Made by a program: the position numbers and the translations under genes. From contig CP106741.1 in assembly GCA_030323305.1 (NCBI GenBank), forward strand, positions 2,232,501 to 2,296,500: 64,000 nucleotides of DNA, written 5' to 3'. This DNA comes from Paenibacillus sp. CC-CFT747. Its GTDB lineage: Bacteria > Bacillota > Bacilli > Paenibacillales > NBRC-103111. This document shows, in pieces, positions 22,355-31,644 of the stretch. Positions within the stretch are counted from its first letter, which is position 1; every line of letters starts with the position of its first letter. The notes beneath the pieces were generated by a model. It had not been told where the DNA came from and ran no database searches. It was given only the letters and a program-made list of their open reading frames with translations.

Positions 22355-24568
22355 ATGGCAATTGAGCTGGACTGGGAACAGTTCCTAGCACCAAACGACA
22401 TGGAGTGGGTCGTAAAACCGGTTTCCTGGGACGAGGGGGCCTTCCTCGGAAACGGATTGATAGGAGCCATGATTTATGGGGAGGAGCATGCGAAGAAGCG
22501 TCATGTCCTCCGCTTTATCACAGGACGCACGGATGTGACAGCGGTCCGGACGGATCGGCCGGGTTTCCTCCCCGTGTTCCTATTGGCGAAATAGATCTGG
22601 AGCTTAGCGGCATGATTTATCATCCTACGCAGCTCCGGCTAGACCTATGGAATGCGGAAATGAGAGCCCGCGTTACCACTACTTGCGGCGAAGCGAAGCT
22701 GCGCTCGTTCGTTCACAGTGAAGAACCGGTTATGGTAATCGAGCTCAAGACAAGCGAAGGGGAGAAGGAGGCCGGCATCGTCTGGTATGCGCATGCGGAA
22801 GTGGATCCGGTCTTACGAAATGCCGATGGAAGGAACCTGAATCAGTTTATTCCCGAGGCTAAAATAACAAGGACGGTTGATAACGGAATTCATGTTTGTT
22901 TTCAGGAATATAACGAGAAGGAAGGCTGCGTTACGGCATGGAAGGAAGTGCAGCTGCCCGATAGGCGCAGGTTATTCTATATTTCCATAACCAAGGGGTG
23001 CGATGAGAAGGCTAAGGAAGGGGCGGTCCAAGCCGTTCAGCGTGCCTCCGGCGCCGATTACGAGGAATGGGTAAACGCCCACCGGGCGTGGTGGCATCGT
23101 TATTATCAGCAAAGTTTCGTTTCCTTGCCAGACGGACAGCTTGAAAGCTTTTACTGGATCCAGGTGTATAAGTTGGCTTCCGCTACGAGAAGGGACAACC
23201 CGATCATGGATAATCAAGGTCCTTGGCTGGCCCCTACACCGTGGGCAGGCATCTGGTTTAACATGAATGTCCAGATGAGCTATTCCCCCGTGTATGCCTC
23301 CAACCGCCTGGATATCGGAGAATCCTTGGTTCGTGCGCTGCACAGCAATCAAGCGCAGCTGATCCGTAATGTCGATGTGAAATACCGTCATGATTCCGCC
23401 GGACTTGGCCGCAGCTGCAGCTTCGATCTTCATAGTGAAGTAGATGACGAGGTGGGGAATCTTACTTGGATTTGTCATAATCTTTGGCGGCAGTATCGTT
23501 ACTCTATGAATGAGGATATGCTGAGAAATCTATTATATCCGCTTCTGCGCAGAAGCATTAATTATTATCTGCATCTCCTTGAGGAGGAAGAGGATGGGCG
23601 CTTGCATCTGCCGGCCACCATATCTCCGGAATACGGCTCCTTCATGAAGACCAGGGTACGTGATTGCCATTATGATCTTTCGCTGCTCCGTTGGGGCTGT
23701 GAGACTCTGCTTACTAGCTGCAAAAGGCTAGGAGTTGACGAGCCGCTTCAGGATCAATGGCGCGATGTGCTTGAGCATTTAACTCCGCTTCCGGTTGACG
23801 AAACGGGCTTCATGATCGGAAAAGATACGCCTCTTGCTTACGGTCATCGGCATTTTAGCCACCTGCTTGCTGTCTTTCCCTTACATCTGGTTGGCTGCGA
23901 TATCGAAGAAGAACGACAGCTTATCGAGAAGTCGCTTCAGCATTGGATTCAGAAGGAAGGGGATCTTAGAGGCTTCAGTCTGACCGGCGCAGCCTCCATT
24001 GCCGCTGTCTTAGGACGGGGAGTGAAGCGCTTCGATATCTGAAAGCACTCCTGCACCTATTGAAGGCCAACACCATGTACAAGGAAGCCGGGCCCGTGAT
24101 GGAAACGCCGCTGTCCGGGGCTGAAGCCATCCATGATATGCTGCTGCAGAGCTGGGGCGGTACCCTTCGCATCTTCCCGGCGGTGCCGGAGGAATGGCAG
24201 GATGCGGCTTTTCACGATTTGCGAACTGAGGGCGCCTTCTTGGTTAGTGCGATGCGAAAGAACGGGGTAACCGAATGGATCCGGGTGAAGAGTCTGGAGG
24301 AGAACCATGCCTGATCCGAACCGGTTGGACCGGTAGAATTGGCTGGAAAATCACAGGCTCCGATCAAGAATATAGGGTTGAAGCAGCCGAGAGCGCGGAG
24401 TCGATACGCTTGAATCTGCGCAAGGGCGAGGAAGCGTTCCTATACCCGACGGAGGCCGTGCCGGAATTTCGAATGCATCCGGTTACACCCTCAGGAAGGC
24501 CTGTCCGACCGTTCGGCGGACTGAAGCCGTGGAGACTTTATGGGTTTCCATCGGACATCGATGGATAG
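22355..24568 (+). CDS. GH95-like glycoside hydrolase (three frame breaks)
   Basis: About 738 residues without a signal peptide, so likely cytoplasmic and acting on imported oligosaccharides. N-terminal beta domain (AFLGNGLIGAMIYG) then a six-hairpin catalytic domain with the family landmarks: NMNVQMSYSP (the asparagine pair), TISPEYG (candidate general acid Glu) and GHRHFSHLLAVFPLH. GH95 enzymes are mostly alpha-L-fucosidases or alpha-L-galactosidases; specificity cannot be read from sequence. Three single-base losses (near 22567, 24020 and 24297) break the frame; each correction restores family-like sequence, e.g. AVLGRGSEALRYLKALLHLL. Start ATG 22355 after GGAGGG. Confidence 0.85.
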
Positions 24569-24624
24569 GGGAGATTCAACCATACATTGGCGATTATAAT
24601 AGTTCACTTTCTAGGGGGCTTGAT

Positions 24625-25751
24625 TTGAAGTTTATAACGAGAATTTCCCGGGAGTTGGGAAGGGACCTGTTCTCTATAGAGGAGATAGAGTTGAAGGCCA
24701 AGCATTCTTTAAATGCACCAACCATGCATATTACGGATGCCAAGGCTCCCCATAGCCCGGGAAACATACACGACTATTATTCCAACGGTGACTACTGGTG
24801 GCCGAATCCGGATACCCCTATGGATTGCCGTATATTCGAAGGGATGGACGGAGTAATCCGGGAAACTTTCATGCCCACCGAAAGATTCTGCGTCAGATGA
24901 GAACCCACGTAGCCCACTTGGCTTCTGCGTATGTCCTTACAGGAAAGGAGGAGTATGCGAGTAAAGCGGTATTATTTCTCAAGGAATTCTTTTTGGATGA
25001 AGCTACCCGGATGAATCCCCATTTGCAATATGCCCAGGCGATCCCTGGGGTATGTGATGGAAGAGGAATCGGCATTATTGACACGCTGCACCTGATCGAC
25101 GTCCCTGCAGCCATTCGCGCCTTGGAGAAATCGGGCCATTTGTCCCCTGAAATTAGGCAAGGACTGCAGCAATGGTTCTCCGATTATTTGCAATGGATAA
25201 GCACCGATCCGAACGGACGGAAGGAGAGGAACGAACGAAACAACCACAGCGTGTGTTGGTTTGTGCAGGCGGCTTCTTTTGGTGTCTTTACTGAAAATCA
25301 GAGCATGATCGAGTTATGCCGAGAGAGTTATAAACATACTCTGCTTCCTGAACAGATGGCGGAGGACGGAAGTTTCCCGCATGAATTGTGTCGCACGAAG
25401 CCTTACAGCTACTCCAATTTTGTCTTGGATAACATGGTGACCCTATGTCACATTCTTTCTACCCCTGCCGATAATCTATGGGAATACACCCTGCCAGATG
25501 GGAGGAGCATTCGAAAAGGAATGGAATTCCTGTTTCCCTATCTTACGGATAAAGACAGCTGGCCCTATCAGCAGGATATAGAGCACTATGAAGATTGGCC
25601 GGTAGGAATGCCGTATCTGCTCTTTGCCGGGTTAGCTTTGGGCAAGGAGGAATATGTAAATCTTTGGCGCCGTCTCGAACAAAGCCCGACCAATGAAGAA
25701 GTGAGGCGAAATATGGCCATTCGTCAACCGCTGCTCTGGGTCATCGAATAA
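24625..25751 (+). CDS. Alginate-lyase-family protein (one frame break)
   Basis: About 375 residues of the alpha/alpha-barrel alginate lyase fold: an N-terminal DYWWPNPDTP, then GLPYIRRDGRSNP and NFHAHRKILRQM, and ERNNHSVCWFVQAASFGVFT, which carries the candidate catalytic Asn-His pair. No signal peptide, so probably a cytoplasmic oligouronide lyase. TTG 24625 after AGGGGG is the likely start, because the upstream frame overlaps the GH95 gene. One base is missing near 24822. Last gene of the sugar operon; function beyond the family is inferred. Confidence 0.8.
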
Positions 25752-25822
25752 GAAAATGACCTGGACCTTAGCAGTTCCGCAAGGCACCGCGGTTACGTTA
25801 ATCTTGTGGGTATTGGAAAATC

Positions 25823-26943
25823 TCACTTATCCAAAGGCAAATAAACGGCAAAGGTCGTCCCTTGATCCGGCTCACTCGCAACGCGGATGAACCCGCCGTG
25901 GGCTCGGACCAAATGATGAGCGATCGATAAGCCGAGGCCCGTTCCGCCGGTATGCCGCGAACGGGCTTTTTCCACGCGATAAAAACGATCAAACAGGTGG
26001 GCCAGCTCCTCGGCTGGAATGCCGATGCCCGTATCGATCACGGAGACACAGGAATAGACGGCATTCCGATCCAGGACCTTGTCTTCCATGACAACCGAAA
26101 TCTTCCCGCCTTCCGATGTGTAGCGTATGGCGTTGGTCAGCAAATTGATGAACACCTGGGTGATCCGTCTAGCGTCGGCCCTCACCATTACAGGTTTCGT
26201 GTTCGAATGAAAACTCATTGCCAATCCGTTCTCCTCCGCCTCCATTCGCACATCATCCACGAGTTGTTCAAGCTTTGCCGCCAGATCGAGGGGTTTGCAA
26301 TCCAGTGCCAACCGGCCCGCTTCCGCGAGCGACAAAACATGAAGGTCTTCCACAAGCATCCCCAAGCGGATCACCTCGTCATGAAGTCTGAGCAGCATTT
26401 CCGGAGGAACGTCTTGACCGGCTTGTTGAGCATTTTCTAACTTTAGCTGCATGATAGAAAGCGGAGTTCGCAGCTCATGAGCCACATCCGCTACCAGCCT
26501 TCTGCGGGCGTCCTCCGCTTCCCGGAGGCGAAGCGTCATGTCGTTGAATGCGCGGATAACTTTCCCGTATTCGTCTTTGGTTCGGCCGGGAACGTTTACG
26601 TCCAGATCCCCTGGGCGACGCGTTCGATCGCGGAAACGAGTTTTCTAAGCGGGCGCGTCAGCACTCCCGAAATCCATAAACTCACGAAGAGGCCGATGGC
26701 CACGAAAAAGACCGTATTGCCCAGCATCAAGCTCTGCATCTTACCGGAAACGTAAGTCTTCATCAGTTCGATTTGTTCTTCGGGCGGTGCGTTCAAATAA
26801 GAGGCGCCGATTTCTTCCTGACGAAATTGATCGAAGAGAGATTCCATGTAGGCCTGTTTGGTTACGGCATGAGTACCGCCAAGGAGAAGAACGACCAGTC
26901 CCATGAAGATAAAGATTTTATGGCGTACCGTCAACGTCGTCAT
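25823..26943 (-). CDS. Sensor histidine kinase (one frame break)
   Basis: About 373 residues. Two membrane helices (IFIFMGLVVLLLGG and MLGNTVFFVAIGLFVSLWISG) flank a short ~50-residue extracellular loop, followed by HAMP, a HisKA domain with the phospho-acceptor in DVAHELRTPL, and HATPase_c with NLLTNAIRYT (N box), DTGIGIP and GGTGLGLSIAHHLV. One G is missing near 26606 in CAGGGGAT. The gene overlaps its response regulator by ATGA, so the two are co-translated. The short sensor loop suggests an intramembrane or membrane-proximal signal; the stimulus is unknown. Confidence 0.92.
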
Positions 26944-27632
26944 GATGGTTCACCGAACCGGTAACCGAAACCGTATACCGTTTGAATATAACGAGGATGG
27001 GCCGGATCGTCTCCCAGCTTGCGGCGAAGATTCCGAATATGGGAATCCATCGTTCGTTCGTATCCCATATATTCGTCCTCGAGTGCGGATTTTAATAATT
27101 GCAGGCGGCTGAAAACGATTCCGGGCCGTGCCGCCAACGTGTATAAAATTTTGAATTCCGTCGGGGTCAGCTGAATCTCCCGGCCGTCTTGGAATACCTG
27201 GCATTTGGCCTCGGAAATGATCAGGTTGTCTCTTTCCAACACCATCAACTTCTCCTCCGGACCGCGTAAGCGGCGCAGTACCGCCCGGATGCGCGAGGAG
27301 AGCTCCCGCAAGCTGAACGGCTTCGTCAAATAATCGTCTGCCCCGATTTCCAGACCGACGATTTTATCCGACTCCTCCGATCGGGCGGTGACCATTATAA
27401 TTCCGCAATACAAGGTTTGCCTGATTTCCCGGCATACGTCGATGCCGCTCTTCTCGGGCAGCATCCAATCCAGCACGATGAGGTCCGGCCGTTCCGACCG
27501 GGCCATCCTGAGGGCTTCCGTGCCGGTACAGGCGGTCACAACCTGAAATCCTTCCCGCTGCAGATAGGTATGCATTTCCTCCAGCATGCCCGGTTCGTCC
27601 TCCACGAGCAACAATTTCGGTTCCATGGCCAT
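26940..27632 (-). CDS. OmpR-family response regulator
   Basis: 230 residues. Receiver domain with acidic pocket EDE and phospho-acceptor Asp55 (LIVLDWMLP), conserved Lys in TKPFSLREL, then a winged-helix DNA-binding domain (LTPTEFKILYTLAARPGIVF ... TVYGFGYRF). It is transcribed first, with the kinase gene overlapping its stop codon. It diverges from the small membrane protein gene at 27947, a possible target. Confidence 0.95.
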   Translation of the reverse strand: MAMEPKLLLVEDEPGMLEEMHTYLQREGFQVVTACTGTEALRMARSERPDLIVLDWMLPEKSGIDVCREIRQTLYCGIIMVTARSEESDKIVGLEIGADDYLTKPFSLRELSSRIRAVLRRLRGPEEKLMVLERDNLIISEAKCQVFQDGREIQLTPTEFKILYTLAARPGIVFSRLQLLKSALEDEYMGYERTMDSHIRNLRRKLGDDPAHPRYIQTVYGFGYRFGEPS

Positions 27633-27824
27633 CCCCTCTTTCCCGTTTTAGTTTGCTTTCCGAGTGAAAACCCGCCCCTTATCCTGAATTATACCGTGCT
27701 TGGGCAAATCCTTGAAGAAATCCACCAATAAAGAGGAAGATCTGCATAAGTTCTCGACATTTGTTGGTTAAACTGGCGGTGAACCGGAGGAGATCCCTGC
27801 ACAAAACAAGAACGGAGGGGAGGA

Positions 27825-27860
27825 ATGAATGGAATGATTCGGGCGGCCATGGACCGTTGA
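27825..27860 (+). CDS. Candidate 11-residue leader peptide ORF
   Basis: MNGMIRAAMDR, with an unusually strong SD (GGAGGGGAGG) directly upstream, ending 86 bases before the start of the downstream membrane protein gene. It could be a regulatory leader or chance. Given the base losses elsewhere in this window it might also be the start of a longer broken frame. No homologue is recognised. Confidence 0.3.
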   Translation: MNGMIRAAMDR

Positions 27861-27874
27861 GGAATCTACCCTGC

Positions 27875-27894
27875 AACGGCTCCATGGAGCCGTT
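27875..27894 (+). promoter_or_regulatory. Perfect 20-bp palindrome before the membrane protein gene
   Basis: AACGGCTCCATGGAGCCGTT, placed between the short leader ORF and the gene at 27947. It could be an operator or a hairpin in the 5' leader. No T-run follows, so it is not an obvious terminator. Confidence 0.5.
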
Positions 27895-27946
27895 CGAGTC
27901 ATACGGGATCGGGGATTTATAAAAACAACCAAAGGAGTAGGTAATA

Positions 27947-28351
27947 GTGAAAATAAAGCTGGTTTCCATCCTCATGTTTGGCATTCTTCTGCTTGTGCCC
28001 ACCATAGCCTCGGCCGAAGTGACCGACGGTAACGTCGGATACGGATTAACCCCCGGGCGACTCCGGACCATCATAGCCGCGGTAGTGGGGCTGATCAGCG
28101 TCATCATCGGCGGGTTGTCTTGGGCCCGCTCCGCCGGCCGTTTCGGTAGCGGTAACGGACGAACCGGGGCCATCGTGGCTGCGGTAGTGGGGCTGATTGG
28201 TATAGTGCTCGCTGGGCTGCATCTGGCAAACACCACCGGTGGTTTCGGTACCGGCAACGGGCGGGCGGGGGCCATCGTGGCCATCCTAGTGGGGCTGGCC
28301 GGCCTAGTTTTGGCCTGGCTAACTCTGGCACGCTCCCGCCGCGTCGGCTGA
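27947..28351 (+). CDS. Small repeat-containing membrane protein, DUF6223-like
   Basis: 134 residues. After a first hydrophobic segment resembling a signal peptide (LVSILMFGILLLVPTIASA), three similar membrane hairpin units follow, each a hydrophobic stretch such as IVAAVVGLIGIVLAGL ending in a Gly-rich GRFGSGNGRTG/GGFGTGNGRAG loop. I believe this matches the family called DUF6223, with no known function. GTG 27947 follows AAAGGAG. Its position divergent from a two-component system suggests regulation by it. Confidence 0.75.
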   Translation: MKIKLVSILMFGILLLVPTIASAEVTDGNVGYGLTPGRLRTIIAAVVGLISVIIGGLSWARSAGRFGSGNGRTGAIVAAVVGLIGIVLAGLHLANTTGGFGTGNGRAGAIVAILVGLAGLVLAWLTLARSRRVG

Positions 28352-28470
28352 TCCGGCCTGGTGTGCTTGTGTAAGGAGTTCTGTTTTGGGCGAGTCCCGA
28401 CTGGATCTAGCGCCGATCTTATAATTTAATGATAATATAGTCTTATCCAAACTTCGGCAGGAGGGAGCCT

Positions 28471-28797
28471 ATGAGCGAAATAGCAATAACGCCCCAGCCC
28501 CCGTATTACGCGGTTATTTTTACATCGGAAAGATCGGAGGGGGACCAAGGCTATGCGGAAATGGCAGAGGAAATGGTCAACCTGGCATCGGTTCAGCCTG
28601 GATTTCTAGGCGTAGAAAGCGCCAGAGAAGGCTTAGGCATTACGGTTTCCTACTGGGAATCCCTCGAAGCTATCCAAAGCTGGAAGCAGAATGAACGACA
28701 TCTGATGGCTCAAAAAAGAGGGAAGTCGGATTGGTACCTCAGCTACAAAACGAGAATCTGCAAGGTCGAACGGGATTATGGCTTTGAAAAGAATTAA
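28471..28797 (+). CDS. Antibiotic biosynthesis monooxygenase-fold protein
   Basis: 108 residues of the ABM dimeric ferredoxin-like fold: YYAVIFTSERSEGDQGYAEM, QPGFLGVESAR, and SYWESLEAIQSWKQNERHLMA. Such proteins range from quinol monooxygenases to haem-degrading enzymes; nothing here decides which. SD GGAGGGAG precedes ATG 28471. Monocistronic with its own terminator. Confidence 0.82.
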   Translation: MSEIAITPQPPYYAVIFTSERSEGDQGYAEMAEEMVNLASVQPGFLGVESAREGLGITVSYWESLEAIQSWKQNERHLMAQKRGKSDWYLSYKTRICKVERDYGFEKN

Positions 28798-28869
28798 ATC
28801 CATCGGGCCGGGCCGTTTCCCGGGCTCAAGGGACCAGCTTGATGGCATCCAGGCTGAAATGATTTTGAA

Positions 28870-28899
28870 GGCTCCGGGAGAGAGATCCCGGAGCCTTTT
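28870..28899 (+). terminator. Terminator after the ABM-fold gene
   Basis: GGCTCCGGGA/TCCCGGAGCC perfect ten-base stem with a six-base loop and T4. Confidence 0.92.
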
Positions 28900-28915
28900 G
28901 CATGCTTTTAATTAA

Positions 28916-28945
28916 TTGACAGGCCGATCGAAACACGGTTATCAT
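28916..28945 (+). promoter_or_regulatory. Promoter of the Rrf2 regulator operon
   Basis: TTGACA with TATCAT about 18 bases downstream, about 35 bases before the regulator start. Positions are good to a base or two. Confidence 0.6.
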
Positions 28946-28976
28946 GGATACATGAAGTCTATGATTGGAGGAGAAG

Positions 28977-29390
28977 ATGAAATATTCCAAAGCAACCAAC
29001 TATGCTCTTCATACCATGCTTTATTTAAGTGCCATAGGGCCGGATAAGCCGGTGGGCGTTCAGCAGCTGGCCGACAGGCAAGGGGTTTCCTCTACGTACC
29101 TTTCAAAAATACTCACTAAGCTGGTGAAAGCGGGGCTGATTGAATCCACTCCGGGAGCAAACGGGGGCTATCGGCTGAAGAGCCGAAATGAAGAGATATC
29201 CTTTCTGGATATCATTCATGCCATAGAGGGAGTGGCTTCGCTCTTCGAATGCTGCGGCGAAGAAGATTCCCGTTGTATTATCCATCAGGAGATGCGGGCC
29301 GCGGAAAAGGCCATGGAGGAGCATTTGAGAAACACCAAAATGACCGAGTTGGCGAGAAAGCTTGGAAAGGAACGTCTCACCATTAAATAG
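28977..29390 (+). CDS. Rrf2-family transcriptional regulator
   Basis: 137 residues: winged helix (KATNYALHTMLYLSAIG, QQLADRQGVSSTYLSKILTK) and wing GANGGYRLKS. A three-cysteine cluster follows (FECCGEEDSRC), the region where IscR/NsrR-type members bind an iron-sulfur cluster, so redox or nitrosative sensing is possible but not certain. ATG 28977 after GGAGGAG. It is co-directional with, and 21 bases before, a flavin reductase-like gene it likely controls. Confidence 0.9.
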   Translation: MKYSKATNYALHTMLYLSAIGPDKPVGVQQLADRQGVSSTYLSKILTKLVKAGLIESTPGANGGYRLKSRNEEISFLDIIHAIEGVASLFECCGEEDSRCIIHQEMRAAEKAMEEHLRNTKMTELARKLGKERLTIK

Positions 29391-29411
29391 AGGAAGAGAG
29401 GAGATGGGCGT

Positions 29412-30313
29412 ATGAGCTATGACTGTGCGATTGTCGGCGGAGGACCGGCAGGGTTGAATGCAGCGCTAGTGCTCGGCAGAGCGAGACGAACCGTTGCCCT
29501 GTTGGATGCCAACCAGCCGAGGAACGGAGTGACGCACGCTTCTCACGGATTCCTGACCAGGGACGGAGTGAAGCCCGCCGAGTTCCGCCGCGTGGCTTAC
29601 GAGGAGGTCCTCCGATATCCGACCGTCCGGCACGTTCAGACCGAGGTGATGGACATTCGGAGGACGGGGGCTGGATTCCTTCTTCTCACCTCTACGGGAG
29701 AGCGCGTGCAGGCCCGCAAGCTGATCGTGGCGGCCGGGTTGAAGGATGGGTTCCCCCTATAGAGGGATTTCACAACTTCTACGGAAAAAGCCTTTTTGTC
29801 TGCCCGTTTTGTGACGGCTGGGAACTGCGCGATCAAAAGCTTGCGGCCATTTCCGATCAGCCGGGCGTGTTTCATATGGCCAAAATGCTGCTCAATTGGA
29901 CGCGGGATGTGGTGGTGTGCACCAACGGCAGGGACATTCTGACGGCCGAACAGAAGGCCCAGCTTGCCTCCCGGAATATACCTGTTGTCCATGCTCCTGT
30001 TGTTGCCTTTTCCGGGCGGAACGGGCGGTTGGAACGGATTTATTTTGGGAACGGTACGCAGATCGAGCGAAGCGGGGGATTCATCGCTCCCATTCAGCGG
30101 CCAAATGCCCGGTTTGAGGAAGCGTTGGGCTATCAAACGGCTCCTAACGGAGGAATGGTTACCGACGAAATGGGCCGGACCACCGCGGCAGGAGTATACG
30201 CAGCAGGGGATTCCGCCTATGTGATGCCTTCCCAATTGATCCATGCCGCGGCCTCCGGCAGCAAAGCGGCAATGGCCGTGGTGGCGGATCTGACGGAGGA
30301 GGATTGGCGGTAA
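29412..30313 (+). CDS. Thioredoxin-reductase-like FAD/NAD(P) oxidoreductase (one frame break)
   Basis: About 300 residues: FAD-binding IVGGGPAGLNAALVLGRARR at the start, the redox motif FVCPFCDGWE in the middle and a C-terminal FAD contact AAGVYAAGDSA. The pattern matches the short TrxB-like reductases found beside Rrf2 or other redox regulators. One base is missing near 29757 in a C run; correction joins KDGFP to IEGFHNFYGKSLFVCPFCDG. The physiological partner (thioredoxin or another dithiol) is unknown. The next gene overlaps its stop codon. Confidence 0.88.
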
Positions 30314-30738
30314 TGGTTTTCTCCATACGGCCCCTTGTTGGTTTGATGATGATTCTATGGCTTGGCGGGTGTGCTTTTACCGGCGGCAAATCGGTTGATT
30401 CTAATTCCCAGGAGCCTTCCCGGACAGCCCAACCGGCTCCTTCCGCACCCGCGGCCGTTTCCAAGGAAAGCCTAGCTGCTTCTCCTGCCGCCTCGTGCGG
30501 GAAACTGCCGGAGGAACTGGAATTCGCGGGGAAGACGTACCTTTTGAAGGAAAGGAGCCCCGCGGCCGAGCCTGGCATGAAGCTGGGGTATATGAAATGT
30601 GAACAAGGCCGTTTGACGGCTGGAGACGCGACAGACCCGTTTACGGTTTATACGGTGGGCGATCCCCGTACGAACAGCGACATTCTTCTATACGGAGAAT
30701 CCAGGGCCCGGTATATGCTGGAGGAATCGTCCAAATGA
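30313..30738 (+). CDS. Putative lipoprotein of unknown function
   Basis: About 141 residues. Signal peptide with lipobox LGGC, a Ser/Pro/Ala-rich linker (about residues 25-60), then a compact domain FAGKTYLLKERSP ... GDATDPFTVYTVGDPR. Start ATG overlaps the stop of the preceding reductase (TAATG), so it is translationally coupled. No family is recognised; it may sit on the outer face of the membrane near a redox pathway. Confidence 0.7.
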   Translation: MVFSIRPLVGLMMILWLGGCAFTGGKSVDSNSQEPSRTAQPAPSAPAAVSKESLAASPAASCGKLPEELEFAGKTYLLKERSPAAEPGMKLGYMKCEQGRLTAGDATDPFTVYTVGDPRTNSDILLYGESRARYMLEESSK

Positions 30739-30820
30739 AGCCTGGGGGATTATTCCCTTAAAGGAATGGGGAAATATAAGGAAACCCGATAAAGAAAATC
30801 CCCATGAAGGAGTGTTGGCG

Positions 30821-31465
30821 TTGAAGGTTTTGGTAGTCGGAGCAAATGGACAGGTGGGCCGGCACCTGATCCCGTTGGTAAACGAGAGCGGGGAGCACAC
30901 CGCCATAGCCATGGTGCGAAACGAGGAGCAAGCCGCTTCTTATGCTGCCCAGGGCATCGAGACGGTGGTAGCCGATCTGGAGGGAACGGTAGAGGAACTG
31001 GCGAAAGAGGCCAAAGGAAGTGAGGCCATTGTCTTTACGGCAGGGTCGGGCGGCCAGACCGGATACGACAAGACGCTTCTGATCGATCTAGACGGAGCCG
31101 GCAAAATGATAGAAGCCGCGGAGAAGGTAGGCATCCAACGGTTTCTTATGGTAAGCGCCCTCCAGGCCCACAACCGGGTGAATTGGAGCGATTCCATCCG
31201 TCCTTATTATGCTGCAAAGCATTACGCCGATAAGCTCCTCGAAGCGAGCGGCTTGACCTATACCATTATCCGTCCGGGTGGTCTTCTGAATGAACCGGGG
31301 ACGGGGAAGGTCTCGGCGGCCCCCAACCTGACCAGGGGAAGCATCCCGCGTGAAGATGTGGCCCGCACGGTCCTGGCTGCCTTAACCGAGGAGCGTACCT
31401 ACAACAAGGCGTTCGATCTGATTTCCGGCGAAGATTCCATTGCGGAAGCCCTGCAAAAGCTGTAA
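30821..31465 (+). CDS. NAD(P)-binding atypical SDR, YhfK-like
   Basis: About 214 residues beginning KVLVVGANGQVGRHL, the Gly-rich dinucleotide motif. DLEGTVEELAKEAKGSEAIVFTAG and the segment SALQAHNRVNWSDSIRPYYA, YxxxK-like at YAAKHYADK, match the YhfK/YwnB group of NAD(P)H-binding proteins. TTG 30821 is chosen because AAGGAG lies eight bases upstream and the protein then starts with MKVLVVGANG as in relatives. Substrate unknown. Confidence 0.85.
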   Translation: MKVLVVGANGQVGRHLIPLVNESGEHTAIAMVRNEEQAASYAAQGIETVVADLEGTVEELAKEAKGSEAIVFTAGSGGQTGYDKTLLIDLDGAGKMIEAAEKVGIQRFLMVSALQAHNRVNWSDSIRPYYAAKHYADKLLEASGLTYTIIRPGGLLNEPGTGKVSAAPNLTRGSIPREDVARTVLAALTEERTYNKAFDLISGEDSIAEALQKL

Positions 31466-31485
31466 GAAGAAAAGAGCTGTTTCGG

Positions 31486-31528
31486 AGATCGCCCTGTCCT
31501 GGTAAAATGTGGACGAGCGATCTTTTTG
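31486..31528 (+). terminator. Terminator after the SDR gene
   Basis: AGATCGC/GCGATCT stem with an inner GTCC/GGAC pairing and T5. Confidence 0.75.
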
Positions 31529-31562
31529 TTAGGAGGGCTTTTTAAGCCAATCCCGGCTTCCT

Positions 31563-31641
31563 CTTAGCATACTCCCTGATTCAAGGGAATAAATTCCTTG
31601 GAGTGTAGATCGATTTGATCCCTTGCAGGAGGAGTGCTAAG
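31563..31641 (+). promoter_or_regulatory. Structured murF leader that can sequester the SD
   Basis: CTTAGCA (31563-31569) plus CTCC (31572-31575) pair with GGAG (31631-31634) plus TGCTAAG (31635-31641), a two-base bulge being the only interruption. The 3' arm covers the murF Shine-Dalgarno and ends four bases before its ATG. An inner hairpin forms from CAAGGGAAT and ATTCCTTG. This looks like a translational control element; I recognise no known riboswitch class. Confidence 0.5.
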
Positions 31642-31644
31642 TCC

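Noticed and set aside
31561-31644. T-box or known riboswitch before murF
   Set aside because: No T-box sequence (TGGnACC-type) or specifier region and no match to riboswitch cores I know; described as an unclassified SD-sequestering stem.
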